From assembly GCF_900142515.1 (NCBI RefSeq), contig NZ_FRBC01000019.1:1-64000 (forward strand): DNA of 64,000 nt. The letters run 5' to 3'. Source of the DNA: Pseudoselenomonas ruminantium (GTDB taxonomy: Bacteria > Bacillota > Negativicutes > Selenomonadales > Selenomonadaceae). The stretch's first letter is position 1; each line of letters starts with the position of its first letter. Made by a program: the position numbers and the translations under genes. Below are positions 24,097 to 35,200 of this stretch, one piece after another. The notes under the pieces are model-generated. The model had not been told where the DNA came from. It was given only the letters and a program-made list of their open reading frames with translations, and made no database searches.

Positions 24097-25128
24097 ATGA
24101 AAAAGTATAATGTGGCAATCTTGGGGGCAACGGGTGCCGTTGGTCAGGAATTCCTGAACCTTATCGAGGAACGCAATTTCCCCTTTGCTGATTTGAAGAT
24201 GCTGGCTTCCAAGCGCAGCGCTGGCAAGAAAATCCAGTTCATGGGCAAGGAATACACGGTAGAGGAAGCTACGGTGGATTCCTTCAAGGATGTGGATATC
24301 GCCCTGTTCGCAGGCGGCAGCGCCAGCAAGGAATTTGCGCCGGCAGCTGTAAAGGCTGGTGCCGTGGTCATCGACAACTCCAGCACGTTCCGTATGGACC
24401 CGGAAGTTCCTCTGGTTGTTCCTGAAGTCAACCCGGAAGCCATCGCCCAGCACAAGGGAATCATTGCCAATCCGAACTGCTCGACGATTATCATGGTAAT
24501 GGCCTTGAAGCCGCTCTATGATATTTCCAAGATAAAGCGTGTGGTCGTTTCCACCTATCAGGCAGTATCTGGCGGCGGCAAAGAAGCAATGGCAGAACTT
24601 GAACAGCAGGTGGCCGATATCGTAGCGGGCAAGCCTGTTACGGCCAATATCCTGCCGGGTGCCGCACTCAAGAAACATTATCAGATTGCCTTCAACCTGC
24701 TGCCGCAGATCGACGTCTTCAAAGAGAATCTTTATACCAAAGAGGAAATGAAGATGATCGATGAAACCAAGAAGATCATGAGTGATGACGATATGCGCAT
24801 CACAGCTACGACGATCCGCGTACCGGTATACCGCAGCCATGCGGAATCCGTCAATGTGGAATTCGCTGATGAAGTCAGCCTCGAAGCTGCCCGCAAGGCA
24901 CTCGAAGCATTCCCGGGCGTAGAAGTTGTGGACAATCCGGATGAACAGCTTTATCCGCAGCCGCTGGAAACCTCCGGCAAGAATGATGTAGCTGTGGGCC
25001 GTCTGCGCAAGGACTATTCCATCGAGAATGGCCTCAACATGTGGATCTGCGGTGACCAGATCCGCAAGGGGGCAGCACTCAACGCCCTGCAGATTGCCGA
25101 ATACATGATTGAACATGATATGGTGTGA
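24097..25128 (+). CDS. asd: Aspartate-semialdehyde dehydrogenase
   Basis: Asd reduces aspartyl phosphate to aspartate semialdehyde with NADPH, the branch point for lysine/DAP, threonine and methionine. The 343-aa protein has the NADP motif ILGATGAVGQEFL, the catalytic Cys in NPNCSTIIMV, and the active-site HAESVNVEF region with its His. The RBS is AAAGGA. A terminator follows the stop, closing the dapB-asd unit. Confidence 0.96.
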   Translation: MKKYNVAILGATGAVGQEFLNLIEERNFPFADLKMLASKRSAGKKIQFMGKEYTVEEATVDSFKDVDIALFAGGSASKEFAPAAVKAGAVVIDNSSTFRMDPEVPLVVPEVNPEAIAQHKGIIANPNCSTIIMVMALKPLYDISKIKRVVVSTYQAVSGGGKEAMAELEQQVADIVAGKPVTANILPGAALKKHYQIAFNLLPQIDVFKENLYTKEEMKMIDETKKIMSDDDMRITATTIRVPVYRSHAESVNVEFADEVSLEAARKALEAFPGVEVVDNPDEQLYPQPLETSGKNDVAVGRLRKDYSIENGLNMWICGDQIRKGAALNALQIAEYMIEHDMV

Positions 25129-25147
25129 TTGGTAATCCTTGAATATG

Positions 25148-25184
25148 AAAACAGCCATCCTTATAAAAGGATGGCTGTTTTTTC
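25148..25184. terminator. Bidirectional terminator between asd and narK
   Basis: AACAGCCATCC / GGATGGCTGTT with an A-run before and T-run after serves two converging genes. Confidence 0.9.
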
Positions 25185-25193
25185 ATGGAAGTG

Positions 25194-26537
25194 TCAGCAA
25201 TGCTGACCAGAATTCTTGCGGTCATAAAAATACCAGGTAATCAGGATGGTGATGGCAGTGAATGCAATCAAGATATAGAATGCAGGAGCAACACTTTGGT
25301 AGCTGGCGTAGGCCCAGCCAAAGATCTTAGGAATGAGGAAGGCCCCATAAGCGGCAATCGCGGCGGTAAAGCCTGTAACCAGCGAAGCGTGGAATGGATT
25401 GTTGAAAATATAGGGAATCATGCGGAAAGAGGCTCCATTGATGAATCCTGTGGTCAGGAATAATAGCAGGAAGGAAGCGAAGAACATGACGAAATTATGT
25501 GCCTGGATGCCCATAAGCGTCACAAGACTGGCTGCTAACATGACAAAGAGAGAAAGCAGGGTGACACGTGAGCCACTATTCATCTTGTCAGCCAGCCAGC
25601 CCCCGATAGGACGTACACCTGCGCCGATAAAGGGGCCCAGGAAGGCTGCCATGGAAAAAGATACTTCAGGGAATTCTTTCGCAACCAGCAGGCCGAGTGC
25701 GGCTGAAAAACCAATGAAGGAGCCAAAGCCGCAAGTGTAGATCCAACACATCAGCCAGGTGTGTTTATTCCCGAAGATGGACAGGATACTTTTGGGGTTC
25801 TGCTTTGGCAAGGGCAGATTATCCATAAACAGCCAGATCAGTGCCAGGGTGATCACCGTGGGAATCGCCCAGAAATAGCAGACATTTTGCAGATAGACCA
25901 TACTGCCATTGCTGTTTACGAGACCATCTCCAAAGAGCGCGGACAAGTTCCAGCCCAGGAGCAGAGGCGCGGTCAGATAGATAAGAGATACGCCCAGGTT
26001 GCCGACCCCTGCATTGATGCCTAGTGCCAGGCCTTTATTGGCTTTGGGAAAGAAGAAGCCGATATTGGCCATGGAGGCCGAGAAGTTCGCTCCGGCAATA
26101 CCGATAAAGGCGACCAGCAAAACAAACGTATCGTAGGAAGTGGAGGTATCCTGAAGTGCATGGCCTAAGCCGATGATTGGCAGCAGCAGCAAGGCTGTAG
26201 TGATGAAGGTGGAGGTCTTGCCGCCTAAGATTCCCGGCAGATACGTGTAGAAGAGACGTCCTGTGGCACCAACCAGTCCGGGAAGAGCTGCCAGGGTGAA
26301 GATCTGCTCATCACTGAAGTGGAAGCCAACGGTATTGAGCTTGGCTGCAATGGTGGCCCAGAGTGTCCAGACCACGAAGGATAATACCAAAGCCCAGGTG
26401 GAAACCGCTAGATTCTGATTGGCAATTTTCTTGCCATATTGCTGCCAAAAATCGGCGTTTTCCGGGTTCCAGTTCTGCAATATCTCTCGTCGAGAAGGAT
26501 TTTCGCTTAAGATAGAGAAGTCTTTAGCTGTTGACAT
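25194..26537 (-). CDS. narK: Nitrate/nitrite transporter (MFS, NarK family)
   Basis: NarK brings nitrate in and exchanges it for nitrite. The 447-aa protein has about twelve membrane helices. Its nitrate-signature segments are GANFSASMANIGFFFPKANKGLALGINAG-type helix 5 and, in the second half, a matching glycine-rich AYGAFLIPKIFG; an Arg in helix 2 (GATGRLFYTYLPGILGGK) fits the substrate site. The N-terminal 40 residues are polar, as in type I/II NarK. It is divergent from the Fnr gene and close to an Fnr-like box. Confidence 0.93.
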   Translation of the reverse strand: MSTAKDFSILSENPSRREILQNWNPENADFWQQYGKKIANQNLAVSTWALVLSFVVWTLWATIAAKLNTVGFHFSDEQIFTLAALPGLVGATGRLFYTYLPGILGGKTSTFITTALLLLPIIGLGHALQDTSTSYDTFVLLVAFIGIAGANFSASMANIGFFFPKANKGLALGINAGVGNLGVSLIYLTAPLLLGWNLSALFGDGLVNSNGSMVYLQNVCYFWAIPTVITLALIWLFMDNLPLPKQNPKSILSIFGNKHTWLMCWIYTCGFGSFIGFSAALGLLVAKEFPEVSFSMAAFLGPFIGAGVRPIGGWLADKMNSGSRVTLLSLFVMLAASLVTLMGIQAHNFVMFFASFLLLFLTTGFINGASFRMIPYIFNNPFHASLVTGFTAAIAAYGAFLIPKIFGWAYASYQSVAPAFYILIAFTAITILITWYFYDRKNSGQHC

Positions 26538-26592
26538 TTGTTAATCACCAGTCCTTTGTTAGCACAGTATTATTGATCTGTATTAAGTATAA

Positions 26593-26606
26593 TTGAAAAT
26601 TATCAA
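26593..26606 (-). promoter_or_regulatory. Fnr-type box upstream of narK
   Basis: TTGAAAATTATCAA matches TTGAT-N4-ATCAA at nine of ten fixed positions. Its centre is about 40 bases from a start predicted near 26560 by a TAATAC -10 (26572-26567), the class II activator position. Confidence 0.6.
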
Positions 26607-26633
26607 TATGTAAGTAACAAAGCTTACTGAACC

Positions 26634-26649
26634 TGTAACAATTCTCACA
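26634..26649 (+). promoter_or_regulatory. Fnr-type box upstream of fnr
   Basis: TGTAACAATTCTCACA fits TGTGA-N6-TCACA at nine of ten positions. A TATGCT -10 at 26671-26676 puts the start near 26683, so the box centre is at about -41.5. It suggests autoregulation. Confidence 0.6.
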
Positions 26650-26714
26650 GTTACAGAAGGGAATTTTTAGTATGCTAAGGGGAGTATACAGATAATAAGA
26701 GAGGTAATAAGGTC

Positions 26715-27389
26715 ATGGAAACATTGGTTCGTCAGTTGTATGAGATTCCTGGCAAGGTGATTATGCTGCATGATGGTGAATATCTATTCCGCGAGGGCGA
26801 TCCGGCAAAGTATTTTTATATTGTGCGGACGGGACAGATCTTTATCACAAAATATGCTTCCAGCGGGCGGGTTCTCTCCCTGAGGTTGGCTGCACGCAGC
26901 AGCATAATAGGGGAATTGCCCTTGTATGAAGAAAATCCTACCTATATCTTCAATGCGATTGCGCAAAGTGCAGCAGAGGTTTATGCGATTGAGTTTCCCA
27001 CCTTGCAGGATTATTTGGAAAAGCGGCCGCATCTGGCTGTGAATATCCTGCAGATCATCAGCGCGCATATGCGTAAACAGCATACAAAATTTCGGGATCT
27101 ATTGCTTTATGGCAAGAAGGGGGCACTCTATTCCACATTGATCCGGCTGGCAAACAGCTATGGCAAGGAGATGGATGACGGTATCCTGATTTCTGTCCCT
27201 TTGACCAATCAGGAGCTGGCTAATTATTCGGCTACTGCCCGGGAAAGTCTTAATCGCATGTTGGGAGAACTGAAGAAAGCAGATGTCATCGAATATAGAG
27301 GCCATCTTATTTTCATCAAGGACATAGATTATCTAAAAGAGGCCATACAATGTGAAAATTGTGGTCGTGAGGTATGTAACATTGAATAG
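26715..27389 (+). CDS. fnr: Crp/Fnr-family regulator with C-terminal cysteine cluster
   Basis: This is the likely oxygen-responsive activator of the nearby respiratory genes. Of 224 aa, residues 12-110 are a cyclic-nucleotide-like sensor fold, a long dimer helix follows, and residues 160-195 form the helix-turn-helix (LTNQELANYSATARESLNRMLGELKKADVI). The tail holds Cys213, Cys216 and Cys221 in QCENCGREVC. That C-x2-C-x4-C arrangement is the 4Fe-4S site of Bacillus subtilis Fnr; the N-terminal cluster of E. coli FNR is absent. It lies divergent from narK. Confidence 0.88.
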   Translation: METLVRQLYEIPGKVIMLHDGEYLFREGDPAKYFYIVRTGQIFITKYASSGRVLSLRLAARSSIIGELPLYEENPTYIFNAIAQSAAEVYAIEFPTLQDYLEKRPHLAVNILQIISAHMRKQHTKFRDLLLYGKKGALYSTLIRLANSYGKEMDDGILISVPLTNQELANYSATARESLNRMLGELKKADVIEYRGHLIFIKDIDYLKEAIQCENCGREVCNIE

Positions 27390-27497
27390 ATAAAAATATG
27401 AAATCATAAAATTATGAAAATACAGCAGGAAGTTTCACTTTTTCGTAGAAATATTTTGTAGAAATATTTAAACTGAAGACAACGAGGAGTGGGATTT

Positions 27498-29594
27498 ATG
27501 TCGAATGAATTTACCGGAACATTTCACAGCGTAAAACTCAAGATGTGTCTTTCCCTGCTTCCTCCAATCATCATTGGTCTTACTGTCCTCACAGTCCTGG
27601 TGGGATACAGCAGCTATGACAGTATTGCCAATCTGACGGAGCAGAGCACGTATCAGACCATCAAGGCAAACGCCTTGGATATTCATGAACGGCTAACGCG
27701 CATGAGGATGGTTTGCGAGAATTTGGCAGGGAACATAGAGACCGACTGTTTGAAGAAAAACCAGGAGGAACTGGCTAAGGAGATGGCAGACGGTCTGAAA
27801 AATGAAGAGATGGCCAACGGCGGCGGGGTATGGTTTGAACCTTTTGCCCATACGCCGAATACGAAATATGTCTGCCCATTCATTTTCCGGGAAAATGGTA
27901 CGTTCAAGGTTTCCTATGACTATGTGGCCGAAAGCGGTGATTACCTGCCTACTGACTGGTATAAAATGGGTAAAGCAGCACATCATGGCGAGGCAGCGAT
28001 GACGGAACTGCCGTACTATGATCCATCAGCCAAGGTCATGATGGTTACGTATACGTCTCCGCTTTACACGAGCGGTAAAGATGGAAAGTTTATCGGTAAT
28101 GTGACAGTTGACATTTCCTTGGCTTCAATTGCAGAGATGGTCAGTGGGATTACGATTGGCGGAAAGGGATACGCAATACTGACCGCGCCAGACGGGACTT
28201 ATATTGCCGGTGTAAGCCAGGAAAAACTCAATGGCGAGACCAATGCCATACAGGATGAAAATGCTTCTTTTGCGGCAGCGATGAAGCAGATGGTTTCTTC
28301 ACAGGAAGGGAAGACTCAGTTTGAGGACGAACATGGCGAAGAAATGTTTGTCTATTACCAGACGGTACCTGATCTTAACTGGCATTTCGGTGTTATCATT
28401 CCCCGGTCTGAGCTGTATGCGGATGCCAATCATCTGATTATGATGTTGGCGGGAATTGCGGTGCTGGTACTTTTCCTGCTTATGTTGATGGCTTATCGTA
28501 CGGTTTCCAATTTTGCAGAACGCATCGGCATAGACCAGAAGTTTGCAGAAGACTTGGCAGAGGGCAATTATGCCCGTTCGGAGGCCGTGATCCAATCCAA
28601 TGACGAAATCGGCCGTCTGGGCGATGCCATCAATCGTATGTTCCGGCAGACGAAAAAAGTACTCCATGCTATTTCTGACCATTCGAGCAATATGAATACC
28701 TCCAGCAGGACTTTGGAGGTATCAGCAGAGAAGCTGACGAAGGGGATAGATGAGATCCAGCACAAGATGACGTACATCAGCGATGCCATGATGAACGCCA
28801 GTTCCGCCACAGAGGAAGTCAATGCTTCTGTGGAAGATGTTGCCTCGGCGGTAAACCTGTTGTCGAATGAAGCTGCCAATGGGCTCAAGCAGGCGGAGGA
28901 TGTCCGTCTCAGAGCAGAACAGGTAGAGAGAAACTCTGTTGAAGCCAGCCGCTCAGCAGAAAAGCTGGCCAAGGAATTCAGCGCTAACCTTGCTGCCTCG
29001 ATTGACAAGGCAAGGACTGTAGAACAAATCGGCACGATGGCGGCAGCAATTTCCGGTATCGCCGAGCAAATCAATCTGCTCTCCCTGAATGCCTCTATTG
29101 AAGCGGCCAGAGCCGGTGAGTCTGGACGAGGCTTTACGGTCGTGGCTATGGAAGTGGGCAAGCTGGCCAAGGAGACAGCTGATACGGTGGAGGAAATCCA
29201 GCAGAATATCCACTCTGTACAGGAAGCTTTTGCCAGCCTTTCCGATGATGCCAAGGCAATCCTGGGCTTCTTGAACGATACGGTAGCTCCTCAATATGAT
29301 GAATTCGTCGGCATTGCTGAACAGTATGGAGCTGATGCCGAAGTTTTCCGGACGGTTTCGCAGAAAATCGCGGAAACCAGCCGGAATGTCAATGATACGA
29401 TGGAGCAGGTCAGCAAGGCCATGCTTCAGATTGCCAATTCTGCTGAAGAGACTGCGGCACTCTCTGTGGAGATTTCCGGTTCGGTCAGCAATGTATCGGA
29501 GTCCGTGAAAGATGTCGATACGATCAGTCAGCAGCAATCCTCCATTGCGGAGAGTTTGCTTGAAGCGGTCAAACATTTCAAATTGAAGCAGTGA
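27498..29594 (+). CDS. Methyl-accepting chemotaxis protein with Cache-type sensor
   Basis: This 698-aa transmembrane chemoreceptor has a first membrane helix at about residues 18-38 and a long periplasmic region with dCache features ([32 protein letters not shown]). The second helix is near residues 310-330, a HAMP-like segment follows, and the signalling domain has hairpin tip [22 protein letters not shown]. The ATG at 27498 sits 8 bases after AGGAGTGGG. The ligand is unknown; the place between fnr and nar genes is suggestive only. A direct repeat GTAGAAATATT lies twice just upstream. Confidence 0.88.
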   Translation: MSNEFTGTFHSVKLKMCLSLLPPIIIGLTVLTVLVGYSSYDSIANLTEQSTYQTIKANALDIHERLTRMRMVCENLAGNIETDCLKKNQEELAKEMADGLKNEEMANGGGVWFEPFAHTPNTKYVCPFIFRENGTFKVSYDYVAESGDYLPTDWYKMGKAAHHGEAAMTELPYYDPSAKVMMVTYTSPLYTSGKDGKFIGNVTVDISLASIAEMVSGITIGGKGYAILTAPDGTYIAGVSQEKLNGETNAIQDENASFAAAMKQMVSSQEGKTQFEDEHGEEMFVYYQTVPDLNWHFGVIIPRSELYADANHLIMMLAGIAVLVLFLLMLMAYRTVSNFAERIGIDQKFAEDLAEGNYARSEAVIQSNDEIGRLGDAINRMFRQTKKVLHAISDHSSNMNTSSRTLEVSAEKLTKGIDEIQHKMTYISDAMMNASSATEEVNASVEDVASAVNLLSNEAANGLKQAEDVRLRAEQVERNSVEASRSAEKLAKEFSANLAASIDKARTVEQIGTMAAAISGIAEQINLLSLNASIEAARAGESGRGFTVVAMEVGKLAKETADTVEEIQQNIHSVQEAFASLSDDAKAILGFLNDTVAPQYDEFVGIAEQYGADAEVFRTVSQKIAETSRNVNDTMEQVSKAMLQIANSAEETAALSVEISGSVSNVSESVKDVDTISQQQSSIAESLLEAVKHFKLKQ

Positions 29595-29604
29595 TTCGCA
29601 CAAA

Positions 29605-29660
29605 AAGAGAACCTGTGTTATCTTGCCATGATGGCGGGATAACACAGGTTCTTTCTTTTT
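29605..29660. terminator. Bidirectional terminator between chemoreceptor and narI
   Basis: AAGAGAACCTGTGTTATC pairs with GATAACACAGGTTCTTT, with T-runs on both strands. Confidence 0.9.
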
Positions 29661-29674
29661 GGTAAGAACGAATA

Positions 29675-30340
29675 TTATTTTTTACGGTAGATGATATTGC
29701 TCCTGAGCAGGTATTCCAAGGGGAAACTCAGGCAATGTACCAACCGGGTAAAGGGGAACAAGATAGCGGTCAGCATCCATGTCAGCATATGGACTTGGAA
29801 AACGAGGGGGACGTTTTCCATCAGGCTCACATCCGGCTGCAGCATAAGCAGTGAGCGAAACCAGGGGGATATGGTTTCGCGGTAATCAAAGCCGCCGGGA
29901 ATATTGCTGACCGTACCAATCGTACCAGAGACGATAGTCAGCAGCAGTACGAGATAAAGCAGCTTGTCTATGCCGCTGGTATTCACCTTCATGCGGTCAT
30001 TGCCGGCAAAACGCCGCTGGCAGAGCCACAGGAAACCGCCGAGGAAGAGTACCGCTGCCGGCAGGCCGCCTGCGAGGCTTATAAGATGATACATATGCTC
30101 ATCCGTGCCTGCTGCCTCGGTCACGAACTTTGGCACAAGGATGCCGACGCAGTGGCCGCCAAGGGCCATCAGCAGGCCGATGTGGAAAATAGGGTTCGCC
30201 CATTTCAGGTCGCGTTTGGAGAGAAATTCACTGGATTTTGTCGTCCAGTTGCGTTCGTAGATGGTGTAGCGCATCATGGTGCCGCCCACGAAAATTGTCA
30301 GGGCGATATAGGGCAGCACTCCATACAAAAATTCATTCAT
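29675..30340 (-). CDS. narI: Respiratory nitrate reductase gamma subunit (cytochrome b)
   Basis: NarI anchors the complex, oxidises menaquinol at the outer face and passes electrons inward through two b hemes. The 221-aa protein has five membrane helices and the expected histidines in IFHIGLLMALGGHCVGILVP and near the end (QVHMLTWMLTAILFPFTRLVHCLS). It overlaps narJ by four bases and is the last gene of narGHJI. Confidence 0.95.
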   Translation of the reverse strand: MNEFLYGVLPYIALTIFVGGTMMRYTIYERNWTTKSSEFLSKRDLKWANPIFHIGLLMALGGHCVGILVPKFVTEAAGTDEHMYHLISLAGGLPAAVLFLGGFLWLCQRRFAGNDRMKVNTSGIDKLLYLVLLLTIVSGTIGTVSNIPGGFDYRETISPWFRSLLMLQPDVSLMENVPLVFQVHMLTWMLTAILFPFTRLVHCLSFPLEYLLRSNIIYRKK

Positions 30341-30873
30341 GCGGTTGCTCCCTCCATTTCATCTGTTTCCGTCAAGATTACATCCAGCAGGAAAGTATGG
30401 GCAAGTCTTGCCTCAACAAACCGCTGGCGTAGCAGTTCAACCTTAGGCTGCATTCTGGCCAGTACCTTGCATGCCTCTGCAGCAGGCAGATGAGCAGCCA
30501 GTTCCAGCAGAGCAGGAAGGAAATCGGGCAGTTCCTTGTTCAGGTCATAGCCGTTATCCAAAAAGAGATTCTTGAATTCCAGCATTTCCCGGGCCTGCTT
30601 GCCGAAGTCCGTGCGGTCATGCATGGTCAGATAAAGATTGGTGTTATTGGAAAACTCGAAGGTGCGGACATAGAGTTCTTCGTATTCTTTATGCCCCATG
30701 ACTTCGATATAGTCCAAAGTGTCCAGGATGATCTGCCTGTTCTGTGGGTTAGCAAGGCTGTCTGCTGTCTTACGGCAGTAAGGAAGATTGTCCCACCACT
30801 CATCATGGGGATAGGCAAAGAGATGGGCCACCAACGACAGCGTTTTCGGATATTCTGTTGCCTGGGTCATCAT
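30337..30873 (-). CDS. narJ: Nitrate reductase assembly chaperone
   Basis: NarJ binds the NarG N-terminus and helps insert the molybdenum cofactor and the FS0 cluster; it is not part of the final enzyme. The 178-aa protein has the TorD/NarJ helical fold with the family blocks LVAHLFAYPHDEWW, YVRTFEFSNNTNLYLTMH and LPDFLPALLELAAHLP. GGGGGG stands 5 bases before the chosen ATG, which overlaps the narH stop by one base; an in-frame GTG two codons earlier is less well placed. Confidence 0.92.
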   Translation of the reverse strand: MMTQATEYPKTLSLVAHLFAYPHDEWWDNLPYCRKTADSLANPQNRQIILDTLDYIEVMGHKEYEELYVRTFEFSNNTNLYLTMHDRTDFGKQAREMLEFKNLFLDNGYDLNKELPDFLPALLELAAHLPAAEACKVLARMQPKVELLRQRFVEARLAHTFLLDVILTETDEMEGATA

Positions 30874-32291
30874 CAGCACCCCCCTGGACAGTTATAGCCG
30901 CAGGAGCCTTGCAGTTCCCGCAGTTTATCTTCCGCCTGTTCCTGCAAGCCCGCAGGGATGTTGAAGCGGTCTTTATACTTGGCAATGCCCATCAGGCGGT
31001 ACATGGCTTCATAGGTCTCTACGTCATATTCCAGCTGGCGGGTGAGTTTTTCGCCGGTGTCCTTTGTGCGCATGACCATGCGCATATCCAGGAGCCGTTG
31101 CAATACGTTCTCCACCACGGTCACATTGCCTGCGGCAAAGAGCTCGGCAATATAGGAGAGGGGAATACGCATTTCCTGTATGTTCGGCAGGTAGACATCC
31201 GCTTCCGCCCGTCGGGTGATAGGGGAGAGCGGCGGTACATACCAGACCATGGGCAGGGTGCGGTATTCTGCATGCAGGGGCAGAGCCACCTGCCAATCCT
31301 TGATTAGCCTATAGACCGGGGACTCCTGGGCTGCCTTGAGCCAGTTGGCAGGAATGCCAGCTGCTTTCGCCGCCTTGATGACCTCCGGATCATGGGGGTC
31401 CTGGATGATATCCAGCATGCTGTGATAGATTTCACCTTTATCCGGCGTTGACGCCGCATCTTTGACTTTATCCATATCATAGAGCAGTACGCCCATATAG
31501 CGCAGGCGTCCTACACAGGTGTCGGCACAGACGGTCGGCAGGCCGTTTTCGAGGCGCGGGAAGCAGAAGATGCACTTCTCGGCCTTATTGGTCTTCCAGT
31601 TGAAATATACCTTCTTATAGGGGCAGGCCGGAATGCAGTGACGCCAGCCGCGGCAGCCGTCCTGAGAGACCAGAACCACGCCGTCTTCATCCCGCTTGTA
31701 GATGGCACCGGACGGGCACGCAGCCACGCAGGCGGGATTCAGGCAATGATTGCAGGTGCGCGGCAGGTACTTCATGAAGAGGTCATGGAATTCTAACGTG
31801 ATATCTTCGGCGATATTCTTGAAATTGTAATCCTGTCGGGCGCTTTCGCCTGCAGCCAGATCGTCTTCCCAGTTCGGGCCCCATTTGATTTCCATGCGTT
31901 TTTGGGTAATCAGGGAGCGGGGACGGGCAATGGGCTGATGATTCTTGCGCTGGGAGGTGATCAGGGTTTCATAATCATAGGTCCAGGGCTCGTAATAATC
32001 ATCCATTTCTGGCTGGTCGGGATGGTAGAAGAGCTTGGCAAGCCGTTCAACCTTATTGCCAGAACGAAGCTGCAGATGGCCGTTCTTGAGTTCCCAGCCG
32101 CCTTTCCATTTTTCCTGATTTTCCCATTGCTTGGGGTAGCCGATGCCGGGTTTTGTCTCCACATTGTTGAAGTACATGTATTCCGCACCAGGGCGGTTGG
32201 TCCAGACATTCTTGCAAGTGATGGAGCATGTATGACAGCCAATGCACTTGTCCAGATTCATGACCATGGAAATCTGTGCTTTAATCTTCAA
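30873..32291 (-). CDS. narH: Respiratory nitrate reductase beta subunit (iron-sulfur)
   Basis: NarH carries electrons from NarI hemes to NarG through four Fe-S clusters. The 472-aa protein has the expected cysteine groups: CIGCHTCSITCK, CNHCLNPACVAACPSG, CRGWRHCIPACPYKK (the Trp marks the 3Fe-4S site) and CIFCFPRLENGLPTVCADTCVGR. It is a little shorter than E. coli NarH, ending in a cysteine-rich GSCGYNCPGGC. It overlaps narG by 11 bases. Confidence 0.96.
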   Translation of the reverse strand: MKIKAQISMVMNLDKCIGCHTCSITCKNVWTNRPGAEYMYFNNVETKPGIGYPKQWENQEKWKGGWELKNGHLQLRSGNKVERLAKLFYHPDQPEMDDYYEPWTYDYETLITSQRKNHQPIARPRSLITQKRMEIKWGPNWEDDLAAGESARQDYNFKNIAEDITLEFHDLFMKYLPRTCNHCLNPACVAACPSGAIYKRDEDGVVLVSQDGCRGWRHCIPACPYKKVYFNWKTNKAEKCIFCFPRLENGLPTVCADTCVGRLRYMGVLLYDMDKVKDAASTPDKGEIYHSMLDIIQDPHDPEVIKAAKAAGIPANWLKAAQESPVYRLIKDWQVALPLHAEYRTLPMVWYVPPLSPITRRAEADVYLPNIQEMRIPLSYIAELFAAGNVTVVENVLQRLLDMRMVMRTKDTGEKLTRQLEYDVETYEAMYRLMGIAKYKDRFNIPAGLQEQAEDKLRELQGSCGYNCPGGC

Positions 32292-35200
32292 GCCAATCTA
32301 CCTCCTCCAGCTTGCGGGCCACCACATACATATCCCGCTGGTTGCCTGTGGGGCCATAATAATTGAATCCATAGCTTAATTGTCCATAGCCCCCGATCAT
32401 ATGGGTGGGCTTCATATGGATGCGCGTCGGCGTATTGTGTGTGCCGCCGCGGGTTCCGGAAATCTTGCTGCCCGGTACGTTGATATGACGGTCCTGGGCA
32501 TGGTGCATATAGACCACGCCGCGGGGCAGGCGCGGGGAGACCACGGCTCTTGACGTCACCACGCCATTATGGTTGTAGAGTTCCACCCAGTCGTTGTCCT
32601 TGACGCCGATTTCAGCGGCATCCTTTTCATTGAACCAGACGGTCTGGCCGCCACGGAAAAGCGTCAGCAGCTGCTGGCTGTCAAAGTACATGGAATGGGT
32701 GCTCCATTTGTTATGGGGCGTCAGATACTTCAGGGTGATTTCCTTCGTGCCGCCCAATTTATTCTTGATGGGCAGATAATCGAGGATAGGCTTATAAGTA
32801 GCCATGGATTCACCCATCTCATGGATCATCTCATGGTCGAGGAAGAAGGACTGGCGCCCCGTGATGGTACGGAAGGGGACAAGTTCTTCTACGCTCGTGG
32901 TGAACGGCGTATAGCGCCGGCCCTGATTGCTGCCCGTAAAGGTCGGGGAGGTGATGGTTTCCCTTGGCTGCACGGCAACCTGTTCAAAGGTAAAGCGTTC
33001 ATCTTCGCGGTCCTTGGCCAGCTTTGTGAGGTCATCAAGGCCGGTTTCCTTTTCCAGGGATTTCCAGGCCTTGACGGCGACTTTGCCGTTGGTGGTCGTG
33101 GAAAGGCCCAATACCGCATCAGCGGCCTGTTTGGCATCTTCAATGGAAGGCATGCCATAGGAGATATAATCCTTGTTCTGGATCGTGCCATTGCGCTGCC
33201 CGATTTCTGTGTATTCCGCAGAAGAATCCCAACTCATGGTCAGGCTGCCCATCTTTTCCGATACGCCGGGGCCAAGGGCAATCCACTTTTCGTAGACCTT
33301 GGTGAAATCCAGTTCCGTTTCAATGAGGTTCGGCATGGTCTTGCCGGGGATGGGGTCACATTCTCCCTTGCTCCAGTCGCGGATGCGGCCTTCGGCCTGT
33401 GCTGTTTCGCCTTCGCTGTCATGCTGGATAGGCATGGCCACTACATCATGGTAAGGTTTGACATTGGCTTCCTTAGCCACTTCCGAAACCTTTTTCGCTA
33501 AGGTCTTGAAGATTTCCCAGTCGGTTTTGGCCTCCCAAAGAGGATCGACTGCGGCCTGGAAAGGATGTACGAAGGGGTGCATATCCGTGGAGGACAAATC
33601 ATCCTTCTCATACCAGGTGGCCGTGGGCAGTACCACATCGGCATAGAGGGCAGAGCTGGCCATGCGGAAGTCGAGGTCAATCAGCAGATCCAGTTTGCCG
33701 TTTGCGGCACCGTCCGGCCGATGGAGTTCCTCGTCTTCGCGCCATTTGATTTCCGCAGGACGCTGAGGGCATTCTTCTTCGGCGAACAGGCCGTTTTTCG
33801 TGCCCAAAAGATACTTCAGGAAGAATTCGTGGCCTTTGGCCGATGAACCAATCAGATTGTTGCGCCAGATAAAGAGATTGCGTGGGAAGTTGGCCGGATT
33901 ATCCGGATCTTCCACGGCAAATTGCAGGCTCTTGTCCTTGAGGCTGTTGACGATATACTTTTTCACATCCATGCCGGCGGCTTTGGCCTCGTCATGGAGC
34001 TGCTGGCCGCCCTTGTTGAAGGTGGGGTAGGAGGGAAGCCAGCCCATGCGGGCCGCCAGCACGTTGTAGTCACCGGCATGGCGGTAACGGGGCTTTTGGC
34101 CTGCGGCTGTGAGGTCAGCTATGTCGACTTCCTCACTGCGCCACTGGTCGGTGGCAAAGTAATAGAATGATGTGCTGTTCTGCAGGCGGGGCGGTTTCTT
34201 CCAGTCAAGGCCTGTCATGATGCGCTGCCAGCCTTCTGCCGGACGCAGCTTCTCCTGACCGACATAATGAGCCCAGCCGCCGCCATTGCGGCCTTCGGCG
34301 CCGACAAAGAGGAGCAGGTTCAGGATGGTGCGGTAGACCACATCGGCATGGAACCAGTGATTGATGCCGCCGCCCATGATGACCATGGTACGGCCCTTGG
34401 TCTTGAGGCTGTTATCGGCAAATTCTCTGGCCGTATGGATAACCGTTTCCATAGGTACGCCCGTGTATTTTTCCTGCCATTTCGGCGTATAGGGAACATC
34501 ATCCTCATAAGAGGTAGCTGTTTCGCCGCCAATTCCCCGGTCGATGGCATAGTTGGCCAGCGTCAAATCATAGACGGTGGTTACCAGGACTTCACCCTTG
34601 GCGGTTTTGATGCTCTTAGCGGGAACCGCTCTGCTCAGCAGCCGTTTTTCCCGTTCATTGCCGAAATAGGGCAGCTGGATTTCCACTACTTTATCCATGG
34701 AACCTAGGACGGAGAGCTGCGGCGTAATGGCATTGCCATTATCGCTGTTTTCTTCTTTGAGGTTCCATTTTTCCTTGCGGTCCCAACGATCACCCATGGT
34801 GCCATTAGGCACGACAAGCTTGCCTGTCTTTTCATCAATCACATAGTGCTTGAAATCGGCATGCTTATCCTTGCGGCCCATATCCTGACCATTCAGGAAG
34901 CGGGTTGCCTGATACTTGCCGTCCTTTTCTTCCAGACGCACGAGGAAGGGGAAGTCCGTATACTTGCGCGTGTATTCTACAAAGAACTCTGCCGGTTCGC
35001 CCCAATAATATTCATTGAGGATGACATGCCCCATGGCCATAGCCATCGCCGCATCACTGCCGACTTTCAAGGGAATCCATGTATCGGCAACGGTCGTGGA
35101 TTCGGCATAGTCCGGGGCGATGGAAACGACTTTGGTTCCCTTGTAGCGGGCTTCCACTAAGAAATGAGCATCCGGTGTGCGCGTCAGGGGCACGTTGGAA

